DNA of 64,000 nucleotides, taken from contig VEQH01000002.1 in the NCBI GenBank assembly GCA_018883325.1, positions 1 to 64,000 on the forward strand, in the 5' to 3' direction. Source of the stretch: Flavobacteriales bacterium. GTDB taxonomy: Bacteria > Bacteroidota > Bacteroidia > Flavobacteriales_D > Crocinitomicaceae. A program made the translations under genes and the position numbers. This document shows, one piece after another, positions 22,125 through 30,043 of the stretch (position 1 is its first letter; each line of letters starts with the position of its first letter). The notes below the pieces were generated by a model that made no database searches, was not told the origin of the DNA, and saw only the letters and a program-made list of their open reading frames with translations.

Positions 22125-22511
22125 AAAATTCATTTTCGAAAAAATGGTTTTTAGTAGAAATGAAACTTGTTCATTTTAAATGACTTGCAGAATTTCAATA
22201 ATAGAAATCGGATTGACAATGTCTGTGGATAGAATAATTGGCGAAAATGGGTAGCATTTTCGCAATACCCTCCCAATTTATAGGTCATTCCGAGTAAAAC
22301 GAGGAATCTTTTTAGATGTCATTTCAACTTTTACTGTTTTTAAAAGTGACATCTCTGAATTACTTTTCACGATAGATAAATTGTGAAAATACTTCGCGTT
22401 TTTTTTTTACTGAAACATCAAAACAAATTGTCATTTCTGAAAGGAGACTGCGCAACAACTCCAAAGGAAAAATTATTGGAATGAAAGCGAATTCATCTGA
22501 TTAATACATTG

Positions 22512-22994
22512 CTAATTATAGTTCATCACATCGCCAGACTCAAGTGCTTCCACAAAAACTTCTCTCATTTTTTCGAGTTTTAATTTCGAGGTTGGATCGC
22601 CATTTTTTGCTTCTGCTTTAAGCGAATAATAAACATGAAGTGATTGCCCAAATAAATCTTGTTCAAGTTTTCCCTTGATTTCCATTATTTTAGCGTTAAC
22701 ACCAATAAGATAATGCTCAATATCTCCAAGTTCCTTTAATTCTTGATTACTCAAATCAGTCCTTTTCAAAAGTTGGTGATATTGCGGCAAGAGTTTATTC
22801 AACAACATTATAAATTGATTTAACTCTTTGTCGAGCTCTCTTTTTGTGTTTTTAAATTCTTCCAAACTTGTAATTGATTTATAAAAATAGCATTTAATTT
22901 GAGTAAGCCAATTTGTGAGGCAATTTTTAACATTTGGAGATGAAGGAGTTTTGATTTTTGAGTATACGCTTTTGTTCAAGTAACATGAAATCAT
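22512..22994 (-). CDS. Hypothetical protein
   Basis: 160-aa ORF with coherent helical composition; start uncertain. Confidence 0.55.
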   Translation of the reverse strand: MISCYLNKSVYSKIKTPSSPNVKNCLTNWLTQIKCYFYKSITSLEEFKNTKRELDKELNQFIMLLNKLLPQYHQLLKRTDLSNQELKELGDIEHYLIGVNAKIMEIKGKLEQDLFGQSLHVYYSLKAEAKNGDPTSKLKLEKMREVFVEALESGDVMNYN

Positions 22995-23150
22995 CAGCTA
23001 TAAATCATGGTTTAAGCTAATAAGTTTTTTGACTTTCTTTTTCCATGATAAAAAAGAAACACCACGTAGTAGCAGCGAAGCTAAAAAATCTAGGCTCTGA
23101 ATTTCTATTTTGTTCGCAAACTATTGTTCATCAAATACTTACAACTCGTC

Positions 23151-23281
23151 GCGAACAATTTTAACTCCTTCCTAAAACTGAATTTTTTTAAGTCCGTCAG
23201 CTGACGGAACAGAAATTCTAAAAATTAACAGTTTCAGTTCAGTAGCTAAAACCATGAAATTCAAGGCCGAGAATTGTTCGC
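23151..23281. repeat. ~130 bp imperfect palindrome centred on TCCGTCAGCTGACGGA
   Basis: GCGAACAATT (23151) / AATTGTTCGC (23272); perfect 16-bp palindrome at 23193-23208. Confidence 0.65.
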
Positions 23282-23494
23282 TTATATTTACAAAACAGTT
23301 CTCACTTCGATGAAATTCTTGGTTTTCAGAATAAATTACTTTTACAGGTACGATTACTGATCCTCAATTTTGATTATTTCTCTTTGCTTTATTTTTCCTT
23401 AAACATGGCTTGAATGAATAGGAATAAGAGCTAAGTGAAATATTTTGGACTAAATTCTTCAAAAAGGCATTACCTTTAATTTTAAAAATTAAAA

Positions 23495-23716
23495 ATGACT
23501 GAAATAAACTATACCGAGGCGTTTGATGAACTACAAGAAATTGTTTCAGATATGGAAGATGGACAAATAAATGTAGATGAATTAGCACAAAAAGTAAAGC
23601 GAGCAACAGAATTAATTCGCATCTGCAAAAATAAACTCACAGCAACAGAAGGCGATGTTCAGAAAATTTTAAAAGAATTAGAAACGCAAAACTCCGAAGA
23701 CAGTTCAAATTTCTAA
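23495..23716 (+). CDS. xseB: Exodeoxyribonuclease VII small subunit
   Basis: YTEAFDELQEIVSDMEDGQINVDELAQKVKRATELIRICKNKL. Confidence 0.92.
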   Translation: MTEINYTEAFDELQEIVSDMEDGQINVDELAQKVKRATELIRICKNKLTATEGDVQKILKELETQNSEDSSNF

Positions 23717-23721
23717 CTTTG
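23714..23721 (+). promoter_or_regulatory. -7 element TAACTTTG overlapping the xseB stop codon, upstream of purM
   Basis: TAnnTTTG match, 17 nt before the purM ATG. Confidence 0.45.
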
Positions 23722-23737
23722 TGCCTTAAATTTATTT

Positions 23738-24910
23738 ATGTCCGATAAACGTTACCAATCAAGAGGTGTATCAGCTGGAAAAGAAGATGTGCACAACGCT
23801 ATCAAAAACATTGACAAAGGATTATTTCCAAAAGCTTTTTGTAAAATCGTACCAGACTATTTGACTGGTGATGATAACTATTGTGTGGTGATGCACGCTG
23901 ATGGAGCTGGTACAAAATCTTCTTTAGCATACATGTATTGGAAAAAAACAGGTGACTTATCTGTTTGGCGCGGAATTGCCCAAGACGCTTTGATAATGAA
24001 TCTCGATGATTTACTGTGCGTTGGAGCAACGGGTCCTATCCTACTCTCTTCAACAATTGGTCGCAATAAAAATTTAATTCCGGGTGAAGTTTTATCTGCA
24101 ATTATCAATGGAACTGAAGATTTATTAACTGAATTACGTTCGTTCGGAATAGAAATTTATTCAACAGGTGGCGAAACAGCAGATGTTGGCGATTTAGTTC
24201 GCACAATCATCGTTGATTCAACTGTCATTTGTCGTATGAAGAAAGCCGATGTTATTTCAAATGACCGCATTCAACCAGGAGATGTTATTGTTGGATTGGC
24301 TTCTTATGGTCAAGCGACTTATGAAAAAGAATACAATGGAGGAATGGGTAGCAATGGTTTGACGAGCGCGCGCCACGATGTTTTTTCAAAAAAATTAGCG
24401 CATGAATTCCCAGAAAGTTTTGACCCCAACGTTCCGAGTGAATTGGTTTACAGTGGCACAAAAGATTTATTGGACACAGTTGAAGGTTCGCCAATAGATG
24501 CTGGAAAGTTGGTTTTATCGCCTACGCGAACTTATGCTCCAGTTATCAAAAAAATGCTCGAAAATCACCGAAATGATATCCACGGAATGGTACATTGTTC
24601 GGGAGGAGCTCAAACGAAAGTTTTACATTTTATTGACGAGTTACATATTATAAAAGATAATTTATTTCCAATTCCACCACTTTTTGAAATGATTCAACAA
24701 GAATCTGGCACAAGTTGGGAAGAAATGTACAAGGTTTTCAATATGGGGCATCGTATGGAATTATATGTGAATGAGGACATTGCAAAAAGTTTAATCGCAA
24801 TCTCGGAAAGCTTTGGAATAACAGCAAAAATCATTGGAAGAGTTGAGTCTGCACCGAATAAAAAGGTCACGATAAACGGCGAAAAAGGTAATTTTGAATA
24901 TTCAGCTTAA
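23738..24910 (+). CDS. purM: Phosphoribosylformylglycinamidine cyclo-ligase (AIR synthetase)
   Basis: MHADGAGTKSSLAYMYWK, GGETADVGDLV, SGGAQTKVLHF, FNMGHRMELYV. Confidence 0.93.
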   Translation: MSDKRYQSRGVSAGKEDVHNAIKNIDKGLFPKAFCKIVPDYLTGDDNYCVVMHADGAGTKSSLAYMYWKKTGDLSVWRGIAQDALIMNLDDLLCVGATGPILLSSTIGRNKNLIPGEVLSAIINGTEDLLTELRSFGIEIYSTGGETADVGDLVRTIIVDSTVICRMKKADVISNDRIQPGDVIVGLASYGQATYEKEYNGGMGSNGLTSARHDVFSKKLAHEFPESFDPNVPSELVYSGTKDLLDTVEGSPIDAGKLVLSPTRTYAPVIKKMLENHRNDIHGMVHCSGGAQTKVLHFIDELHIIKDNLFPIPPLFEMIQQESGTSWEEMYKVFNMGHRMELYVNEDIAKSLIAISESFGITAKIIGRVESAPNKKVTINGEKGNFEYSA

Positions 24911-24949
24911 TTTTTTCAAAAAAAACGATTTTTAAATAAATTTAATTTA

Positions 24950-24957
24950 TACTTTTG
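24950..24957 (+). promoter_or_regulatory. -7 element TACTTTTG upstream of tRNA-Ser
   Basis: TAnnTTTG match. Confidence 0.5.
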
Positions 24958-24977
24958 CCGTCCGTTCATTGAACAAA

Positions 24978-25064
24978 GGAGGGATGGGTGAGTGGCTGAA
25001 ACCACCAGTTTGCTAAACTGACGTACGGGTAACTGTACCGCGGGTTCGAATCCCGCTCCCTCCG
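24978..25064 (+). tRNA. tRNA-Ser (GCT)
   Basis: GGAGGGA/TCCCTCC acceptor, TTTGCTAAA anticodon loop, long variable arm, GGGTTCGAATCCC T-arm. Confidence 0.95.
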
Positions 25065-25156
25065 CAACGAAGTAAAGGAGTAGCTGGATGAGAATCCGCA
25101 GGGTTCGTCCCGTAGCGTAGCGAAGAGCACCGAAGGTAATCCCGCTCCCTCCGCAA
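25065..25156 (+). repeat. Partial duplication of the tRNA-Ser 3' end, interrupted in the T-loop by a 30-bp insert
   Basis: 19-bp AATCCCGCTCCCTCCGCAA repeated at 25049 and 25138; second copy reads GGGTTCG-[TCCCGTAGCGTAGCGAAGAGCACCGAAGGT]-AATCCCGCTCCCTCCGC. Confidence 0.85.
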
Positions 25157-25213
25157 AAAAAAATGAATGAAAGTTATTTATTTCAAATCTATTGTTTATT
25201 AGAAATAAATTAC

Positions 25214-25221
25214 TACTTTTG
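25214..25221 (+). promoter_or_regulatory. -7 element TACTTTTG upstream of tRNA-Pro
   Basis: TAnnTTTG match. Confidence 0.45.
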
Positions 25222-25274
25222 CACTCGCTTTCCGAAAGACGTTTGGAAAGAATTGAAATAACTAGATGATTACT

Positions 25275-25349
25275 CGGGGCGTAGCGTAGTCCGGTCATCG
25301 CGCCTGGTTTGGGACCAGGAGGTCGCAGGTTCGAATCCTGCCGCCCCGA
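25275..25349 (+). tRNA. tRNA-Pro (TGG)
   Basis: CGGGGCG/CGCCCCG acceptor; CCTGGTTTGGGACCAGG anticodon arm; GGTTCGAATCC T-loop. Confidence 0.95.
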
Positions 25350-25350
25350 C

Positions 25351-25383
25351 AAAAAGGGGGATGATCTTTCATCCCCCTTTTTT
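25351..25383 (+). terminator. Intrinsic terminator after tRNA-Pro
   Basis: AAAAGGGGGATGA-TCTT-TCATCCCCCTTTTTT. Confidence 0.85.
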
Positions 25384-25446
25384 GATTAAACTAGTTGTTA
25401 CATTTTTAGTTGAAAGAATTATTCTTACGACTGCGAAATAAATTCT

Positions 25447-25495
25447 GGTCCCGTAGCTCAGCTGCCTGTCTACCGACAGGTAGAGATAGAGCAAC
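25447..25495 (+). pseudogene. Truncated 5' copy of tRNA-Arg with a ~21-bp palindromic insertion in the D-loop
   Basis: GGTCCCGTAGCTCAGCTG-[CCTGTCTACCGACAGGTAGAG]-ATAGAGCAAC vs intact GGTCCCGTAGCTCAGCTGGATAGAGCAAC at 25750. Confidence 0.85.
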
Positions 25496-25514
25496 AGAGA
25501 ATAAATAATTGACA

Positions 25515-25772
25515 ATGAAACATTTTGTTTATGTGTTAAAAAGTCAAATTCACTGGAGGTTTTACGTTGGAATGACAACCAATGTAGATAAAAGAGTGGG
25601 AGAACATAATCGTGGATATACAAAATCCACAAAGGCTTACAGACCTTGGGTTTTATTCTTTTTTGAAGAATACGAGACAAGAGAAGAGGCAAGGAAACGT
25701 GAAATATATCTCAAAAGTGGGATAGGAAAAGAAAAAAATAAAGAATTTTGGTCCCGTAGCTCAGCTGGATAG
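25515..25772 (+). CDS. GIY-YIG nuclease family protein; C-terminus (WSRSSAG*) encoded inside tRNA-Arg
   Basis: MKHFVYVLKSQIHWRFYVGMTTNVDKRVGEHNRG...EEARKREIYLKSGIGKE; stop TAG at 25770-25772. Confidence 0.9.
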   Translation: MKHFVYVLKSQIHWRFYVGMTTNVDKRVGEHNRGYTKSTKAYRPWVLFFFEEYETREEARKREIYLKSGIGKEKNKEFWSRSSAG

Positions 25773-25823
25773 AGCAACTGCCTTCTAAGCAGTAGGTCTT
25801 TGGTTCGAATCCAAACGGGATCA
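25750..25823 (+). tRNA. tRNA-Arg (TCT)
   Basis: GGTCCCG/CGGGATC acceptor, CTGCCTTCTAAGCAG anticodon arm, GGTTCGAATCC. Confidence 0.95.
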
Positions 25824-25833
25824 CACAAACACA

Positions 25834-25866
25834 AGCCTTTCAAGAGAAATTTTGAAAGGCTTTTTT
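25834..25866 (+). terminator. Intrinsic terminator after tRNA-Arg
   Basis: GCCTTTCAA...TTGAAAGGC + T6. Confidence 0.8.
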
Positions 25867-26065
25867 GTTTATCCCCATTTTTATTGACCTTAGAACAATT
25901 TCAGATAACCCAATCAATCAAAGTGATATTTGCTGATTTGGTAGTTCTTGCAATGAAATTTGGTTTGGTGTGTCAAAAAGTGTGCACATTATTTTGATGA
26001 AAGGTGTGAATTAAAGAACTAGAGGAATTAATAACTATTTTTGAAAATATCAGTAATTTGCACCC

Positions 26066-27637
26066 ATGTCAGAAGAACAAAAAAAACAACTCGAACAACA
26101 GCTTTGGAATATAGCAAACACCCTTAGAGGCAAAATGAATGCTGATGAATTTCGTGATTACATTCTTGGATTTATCTTCTTCAAATACCTTTCAGAGAAA
26201 ATGGAAATCTTCGCTGATGCAATATTGAAACAAGACAAGATAGCATTTAAAGCTATCAACGAAAACACAGCTCAAGGTCAAGAATTAATCCAAGCAATTC
26301 GTGAAGAATCTTTAGAACAATTAGGGTATTTCTTAAAACCAAGCGAACTATTCAGTGAAATTGCAAAACGTGGAAACAGTGATGTAGAAGGTCAAAGTAA
26401 TTTCATTATTGAAGACTTACAAAAAGTGCTGATTAATATTCAGCAAAGCACCATGGGAACTGAAAGCGAAGATGATTTTGATAATCTCTTTGAAGACATG
26501 GACCTCAATAGCACCAAATTAGGCAAAACACCTGTTGATAGAAATGAAATCATTGCTAAAGTACTTTCGCACCTTGACAAAATAGATTTTGCATTAGAAG
26601 ATACAGAATTAGATGTTTTGGGTGATGCCTACGAATATTTGATAGGTCAATTTGCCAGTGGAGCAGGAAAAAAAGCAGGTGAATTCTATACACCGCAACA
26701 AGTAAGCACCATTCTAGCAAGAATTGTAACACTCGGAAAAACAAAACTTAAATCTGCTTACGATCCCACATCGGGAAGTGGTTCGTTGCTCTTGAGAATC
26801 GCTCGGCAAGTAAAAGAAGTAAACATGTTCTACGGTCAAGAAATGAACAGAACCACTTACAACCTTTGCCGAATGAATATGATTTTACACGGCGTTCATT
26901 ACCGTAAATTCGACATAAAACAAGAGGACACATTAGAACACCCACAACATTTAGGTTTAACCTTTGAAGCAATCGTTTCAAATCCACCTTTTTCCGCTGA
27001 GTGGAGTGCCAGCCAATTATTCACAACCGACGACCGTTTTTCACAATACGGAAAATTAGCCCCAAGTAGCAAAGCAGATTATGCGTTTGTGCAACACATG
27101 ATTCATCATTTAGCAGAAAATGGCACAATGGCAATTGTTTTACCGCATGGTGCATTGTTTCGTGGAGGAGCCGAGCAACACATACGCAAATACCTTATCC
27201 AAGAAAAAAATTACCTAGATGCTGTGATTGGTTTACCTGCAAATATTTTTTACGGCACCAGTATTCCAACTTGCATTTTGGTCTTTAAGAAATGTAGAGA
27301 AAACCCTGAAAATGTTCTGTTCATTGATGCAAGTAATAATTTTGAAAAAGTAAAAACACAAAATACGCTGAGCGATGAACATGTTGATGCCATTATCGAA
27401 ACATACAGCAAGCGAACAGAACTAGAAAAATACAGTAAAATTGTACCACTTTCAGTTATTGAAGAAAACGACTACAATCTCAATATTCCTCGTTATGTAG
27501 ATACCTTTGAAGCAGAGGAACAAATTGATATTGAAAGCATTGCAAAAGAATTACAAGCATTTAAAAAAGAAACACAAAACACCGACAAAGAATTAGCTGC
27601 TTTTTGTAAAGAATTAAATATCTCAACACCGTTTTAA
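26066..27637 (+). CDS. hsdM: Type I restriction-modification DNA methyltransferase subunit
   Basis: LWNIANTLRGKMNADEFRDYILGFIFFKYLS, GEFYTPQQVSTILARI, DPTSGSGSLLLRI, VSNPPFSAEW. Confidence 0.96.
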   Translation: MSEEQKKQLEQQLWNIANTLRGKMNADEFRDYILGFIFFKYLSEKMEIFADAILKQDKIAFKAINENTAQGQELIQAIREESLEQLGYFLKPSELFSEIAKRGNSDVEGQSNFIIEDLQKVLINIQQSTMGTESEDDFDNLFEDMDLNSTKLGKTPVDRNEIIAKVLSHLDKIDFALEDTELDVLGDAYEYLIGQFASGAGKKAGEFYTPQQVSTILARIVTLGKTKLKSAYDPTSGSGSLLLRIARQVKEVNMFYGQEMNRTTYNLCRMNMILHGVHYRKFDIKQEDTLEHPQHLGLTFEAIVSNPPFSAEWSASQLFTTDDRFSQYGKLAPSSKADYAFVQHMIHHLAENGTMAIVLPHGALFRGGAEQHIRKYLIQEKNYLDAVIGLPANIFYGTSIPTCILVFKKCRENPENVLFIDASNNFEKVKTQNTLSDEHVDAIIETYSKRTELEKYSKIVPLSVIEENDYNLNIPRYVDTFEAEEQIDIESIAKELQAFKKETQNTDKELAAFCKELNISTPF

Positions 27638-27639
27638 CC

Positions 27640-28893
27640 ATGGAAAATAAAACACCAAAATTGCGCTTTCCAGAGTTTAAAGGAGAATGGGAAAAGAAAA
27701 AATTGGGTGAAGTTGCGCAATTTTCTAAGGGAAAAGGTATTTCAAAAGCTGATATTACCGAAAATGGTGAATTTGAATGTATTCGATACGGAGAGCTTTA
27801 CACTGTTTATGGAGAGACAATTGACTTGATAAAATCAAGAACTAATATCCCTTCAAAAGATTTAGTTTTTAGCGAATCAAACGATGTAATTATTCCAGCT
27901 TCTGGTGAAACACAAATCGATATTGCGACTGCTTCATGTGTATTAAAATCTGGAATTGCATTGGGTGGAGATTTGAATATCATTAAGTCTAATAAAAATG
28001 GTGTTTTTCTTTCATATTACTTAAACAGTTCTAAGAAAAAAGAAATTGCAAATTTAGCACAAGGTATTTCCGTAGTTCATTTATACTCGAGTCAATTAGC
28101 ATTATTAAACCTTAACTTTCCCTCCCTACCCGAGCAAACCAAAATAGCTTCTTTCCTTACAGTTGTAGATAAAAAAATTAGCGAACTCAAAAAAGAAAAA
28201 AGTCTGTTAGAGCAATATAAGAAAGGCGCAATGCAACAAATTTTCTCGCAAAAACTTCGCTTTAAACCATCACCAATTGAAGCTCTCGAAATCGGCAATG
28301 CTTACCCTGATTGGGAGGAGAAGAGATTGGGGGAGATAGGCGAAACCTATAATGGTCTTACAGGTAAAACGAAAGAAAATTTTGGATTTGGAAAACCATA
28401 TATTCAATACAAGCAGATTTTTGATAATAGTCAAATTGATATGTCAAGATTTGAAATGGTTGATATTTCAGAGAATGAGAAGCAAAATAAGGTAAAATTT
28501 GGTGATGTATTTTTTACTGTTTCATCTGAAACCCCAAAGGAAATAGGTATGAGTTCGGTGTTATTAGATAACGTTGAAGAATTATATTTGAATAGCTTTT
28601 GTTTTGGCTATCGAGCAAATTCATTAGAAATATTAAGCCCATATTTCTCTCGATACTTATTTAGAAGTGAAATTTTTAGAACTGAAATTATAAAATTAGC
28701 ACAAGGTAGTACACGCTATAATATGTCTAAAGTTGAATTAATGAAATTAAAAATTAATTTACCCTCCCTTCCCGAACAAACCAAAATCGCTTCATTCCTT
28801 TCCAGCATTGACAAAAAGATAAGTGATGTTGATTTTCAATTGGAGAAAATAGTTGTTTGGAAAAAAGGTTTGTTGCAGCAGTTGTTTGTGTAA
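27640..28893 (+). CDS. hsdS: Type I restriction-modification specificity subunit (two TRDs)
   Basis: TPKLRFPEFKGEWEKKKLGEVAQFSKGKGI; LPSLPEQTKIASFL...DKKIS repeated after each TRD. Confidence 0.95.
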   Translation: MENKTPKLRFPEFKGEWEKKKLGEVAQFSKGKGISKADITENGEFECIRYGELYTVYGETIDLIKSRTNIPSKDLVFSESNDVIIPASGETQIDIATASCVLKSGIALGGDLNIIKSNKNGVFLSYYLNSSKKKEIANLAQGISVVHLYSSQLALLNLNFPSLPEQTKIASFLTVVDKKISELKKEKSLLEQYKKGAMQQIFSQKLRFKPSPIEALEIGNAYPDWEEKRLGEIGETYNGLTGKTKENFGFGKPYIQYKQIFDNSQIDMSRFEMVDISENEKQNKVKFGDVFFTVSSETPKEIGMSSVLLDNVEELYLNSFCFGYRANSLEILSPYFSRYLFRSEIFRTEIIKLAQGSTRYNMSKVELMKLKINLPSLPEQTKIASFLSSIDKKISDVDFQLEKIVVWKKGLLQQLFV

Positions 28894-28894
28894 T

Positions 28895-29647
28895 ATGGAC
28901 AATAATTTAGTATCAAAATATTATTTATTCATCGACGAAAGTGGTGATCACGGTTTGGTTAGCCTTGATAATTCTTTCCCTGTGTTTTTACTATGCGGTT
29001 TATTAACATCGGAAGAAAATTACGATTCTATAAAATCCAACATAAATGAACTGAAACATTTCTTTTGGAAAAATAAATCAGTTATTCTTCACTCTAGAGA
29101 CATAAGAAAATGTGAAAAAGAATTTCAAATTTTATTTGATTTAGATGTTAAAAAACAATTTTATGAAAAATTAAATAACGTCATTATAAATAGTAATTAC
29201 CGAATAATATCTTCTGCAATTAACAAATCTAAGTACATTAGCACTTACGGAAAACTATCAAATGACGTTTATGAAATTGCATTGTCTTTTATTATCGAAA
29301 GAGCAATTTTTTGTTTAGATGAAATTAAAAGTCATCAAAAGCAACTTGAAATTATAATAGAAAAAAGAGGTAAAAAAGAGGATAAAACCTTATCAGAACA
29401 TTTTCAACGTTTAGTTGCCAGAGGTACTACTTATGTTACTCCTGATAGATTAAAAGCAATCGGGATAAAAATCACTTTTAAGGATAAAAAAGACAATATA
29501 AATGGTTTGCAAATGGCAGATTTATTGGCTTATCCATTAGCTAGATATGTTATTGATTCAAAGCGTGCAAATCCAGCGTTTGACATATTAGAAAACAAAA
29601 TTTATCACAAAAATGGAAAACGCTATGGTCTTAAAATTTTCCCTTAA
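28895..29647 (+). CDS. DUF3800 domain-containing protein
   Basis: KYYLFIDESGDHGL N-terminus, NGLQMADLLAYPLARYV C-terminus; ATG 1 nt after the hsdS stop. Confidence 0.88.
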   Translation: MDNNLVSKYYLFIDESGDHGLVSLDNSFPVFLLCGLLTSEENYDSIKSNINELKHFFWKNKSVILHSRDIRKCEKEFQILFDLDVKKQFYEKLNNVIINSNYRIISSAINKSKYISTYGKLSNDVYEIALSFIIERAIFCLDEIKSHQKQLEIIIEKRGKKEDKTLSEHFQRLVARGTTYVTPDRLKAIGIKITFKDKKDNINGLQMADLLAYPLARYVIDSKRANPAFDILENKIYHKNGKRYGLKIFP

Positions 29648-29705
29648 AAGCAAAAGCCAAGATTACTCTTGGCTATCACTCGACCGGGGACACCCCAATC
29701 CTTTA
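29645..29705 (+). ncRNA. Candidate DUF3800-associated structured RNA (two hairpins)
   Basis: GCCAAG-ATTACT-CTTGGC (29656-29673) and GGGG-ACA-CCCC (29686-29696) separated by TATCACTCGACC, immediately 3' of the DUF3800 stop. Confidence 0.5.
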
Positions 29706-29800
29706 TGTTTCGTTTATTATATCTAATTATATATGCAAAAATATGTAAATATTTGTATTTTTCAACACAATATCGCTTTAATTAACAATATGTCTCAATA

Positions 29801-29866
29801 ATGGCTAAACAATCAGAACAAGTCCTAGAAAAACACAATTGTGTATTTTTGGAAATATGTAAATAA
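29801..29866 (+). pseudogene. Truncated copy 1 of the hsdR 5' end; leaves a 21-aa mini-ORF MAKQSEQVLEKHNCVFLEICK*
   Basis: ATGGCTAAACAATCAGAACAAGTCCTAGAA identical to the hsdR start at 32102. Confidence 0.88.
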
Positions 29867-29946
29867 GATTGTTTCATTGGTTCGAATATATTTTTTAAAA
29901 AATAAATAAATGATTCCTAAAAAGTACCTACATTTGTCGCGACAGT
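29867..29946 (+). repeat. Conserved leader copy 1 upstream of Abi gene 1
   Basis: '...aagattgtttcattggttcgaatatattttttaaaaaataaataaatgattcctaaaaagtacctacatttgtcgcgacagtac', near identical to 31041-31120. Confidence 0.9.
29929..29936 (+). promoter_or_regulatory. -7 element TACATTTG in front of hairpin RNA 1
   Basis: TAnnTTTG match, conserved in copy 2. Confidence 0.6.
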
Positions 29947-29998
29947 ACACACCACGCTACCCGTCAGATCAGCGTCCCAGGGTGTGTCTTTTGCTTTT
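29940..29998 (+). ncRNA. Candidate abiF-type small structured RNA 1
   Basis: ACACACC/GGTGTGT + ACGCT/AGCGT stem, 12-nt loop ACCCGTCAGATC, followed by a T-rich tract; compensatory changes vs copy 2. Confidence 0.72.
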
Positions 29999-30043
29999 AT
30001 ACCCTTTGTTATTTCTCACTTTTTCCTTGTTTAATTAACTTTT

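Noticed and set aside
24966-25352. Minus-strand 128-aa ORF (MSGRQDSNLRPPGPKPGAMTGLRYAP...)
   Set aside because: It is the antisense of tRNA-Pro and tRNA-Ser; this peptide type is a known spurious annotation from tRNA loci.
25637-25843. Minus-strand 68-aa ORF (MKGLCLCDPVWIRTKDLLLRRQLLYPAELRDQ...)
   Set aside because: Antisense of tRNA-Arg plus the GIY-YIG gene; not a real CDS.
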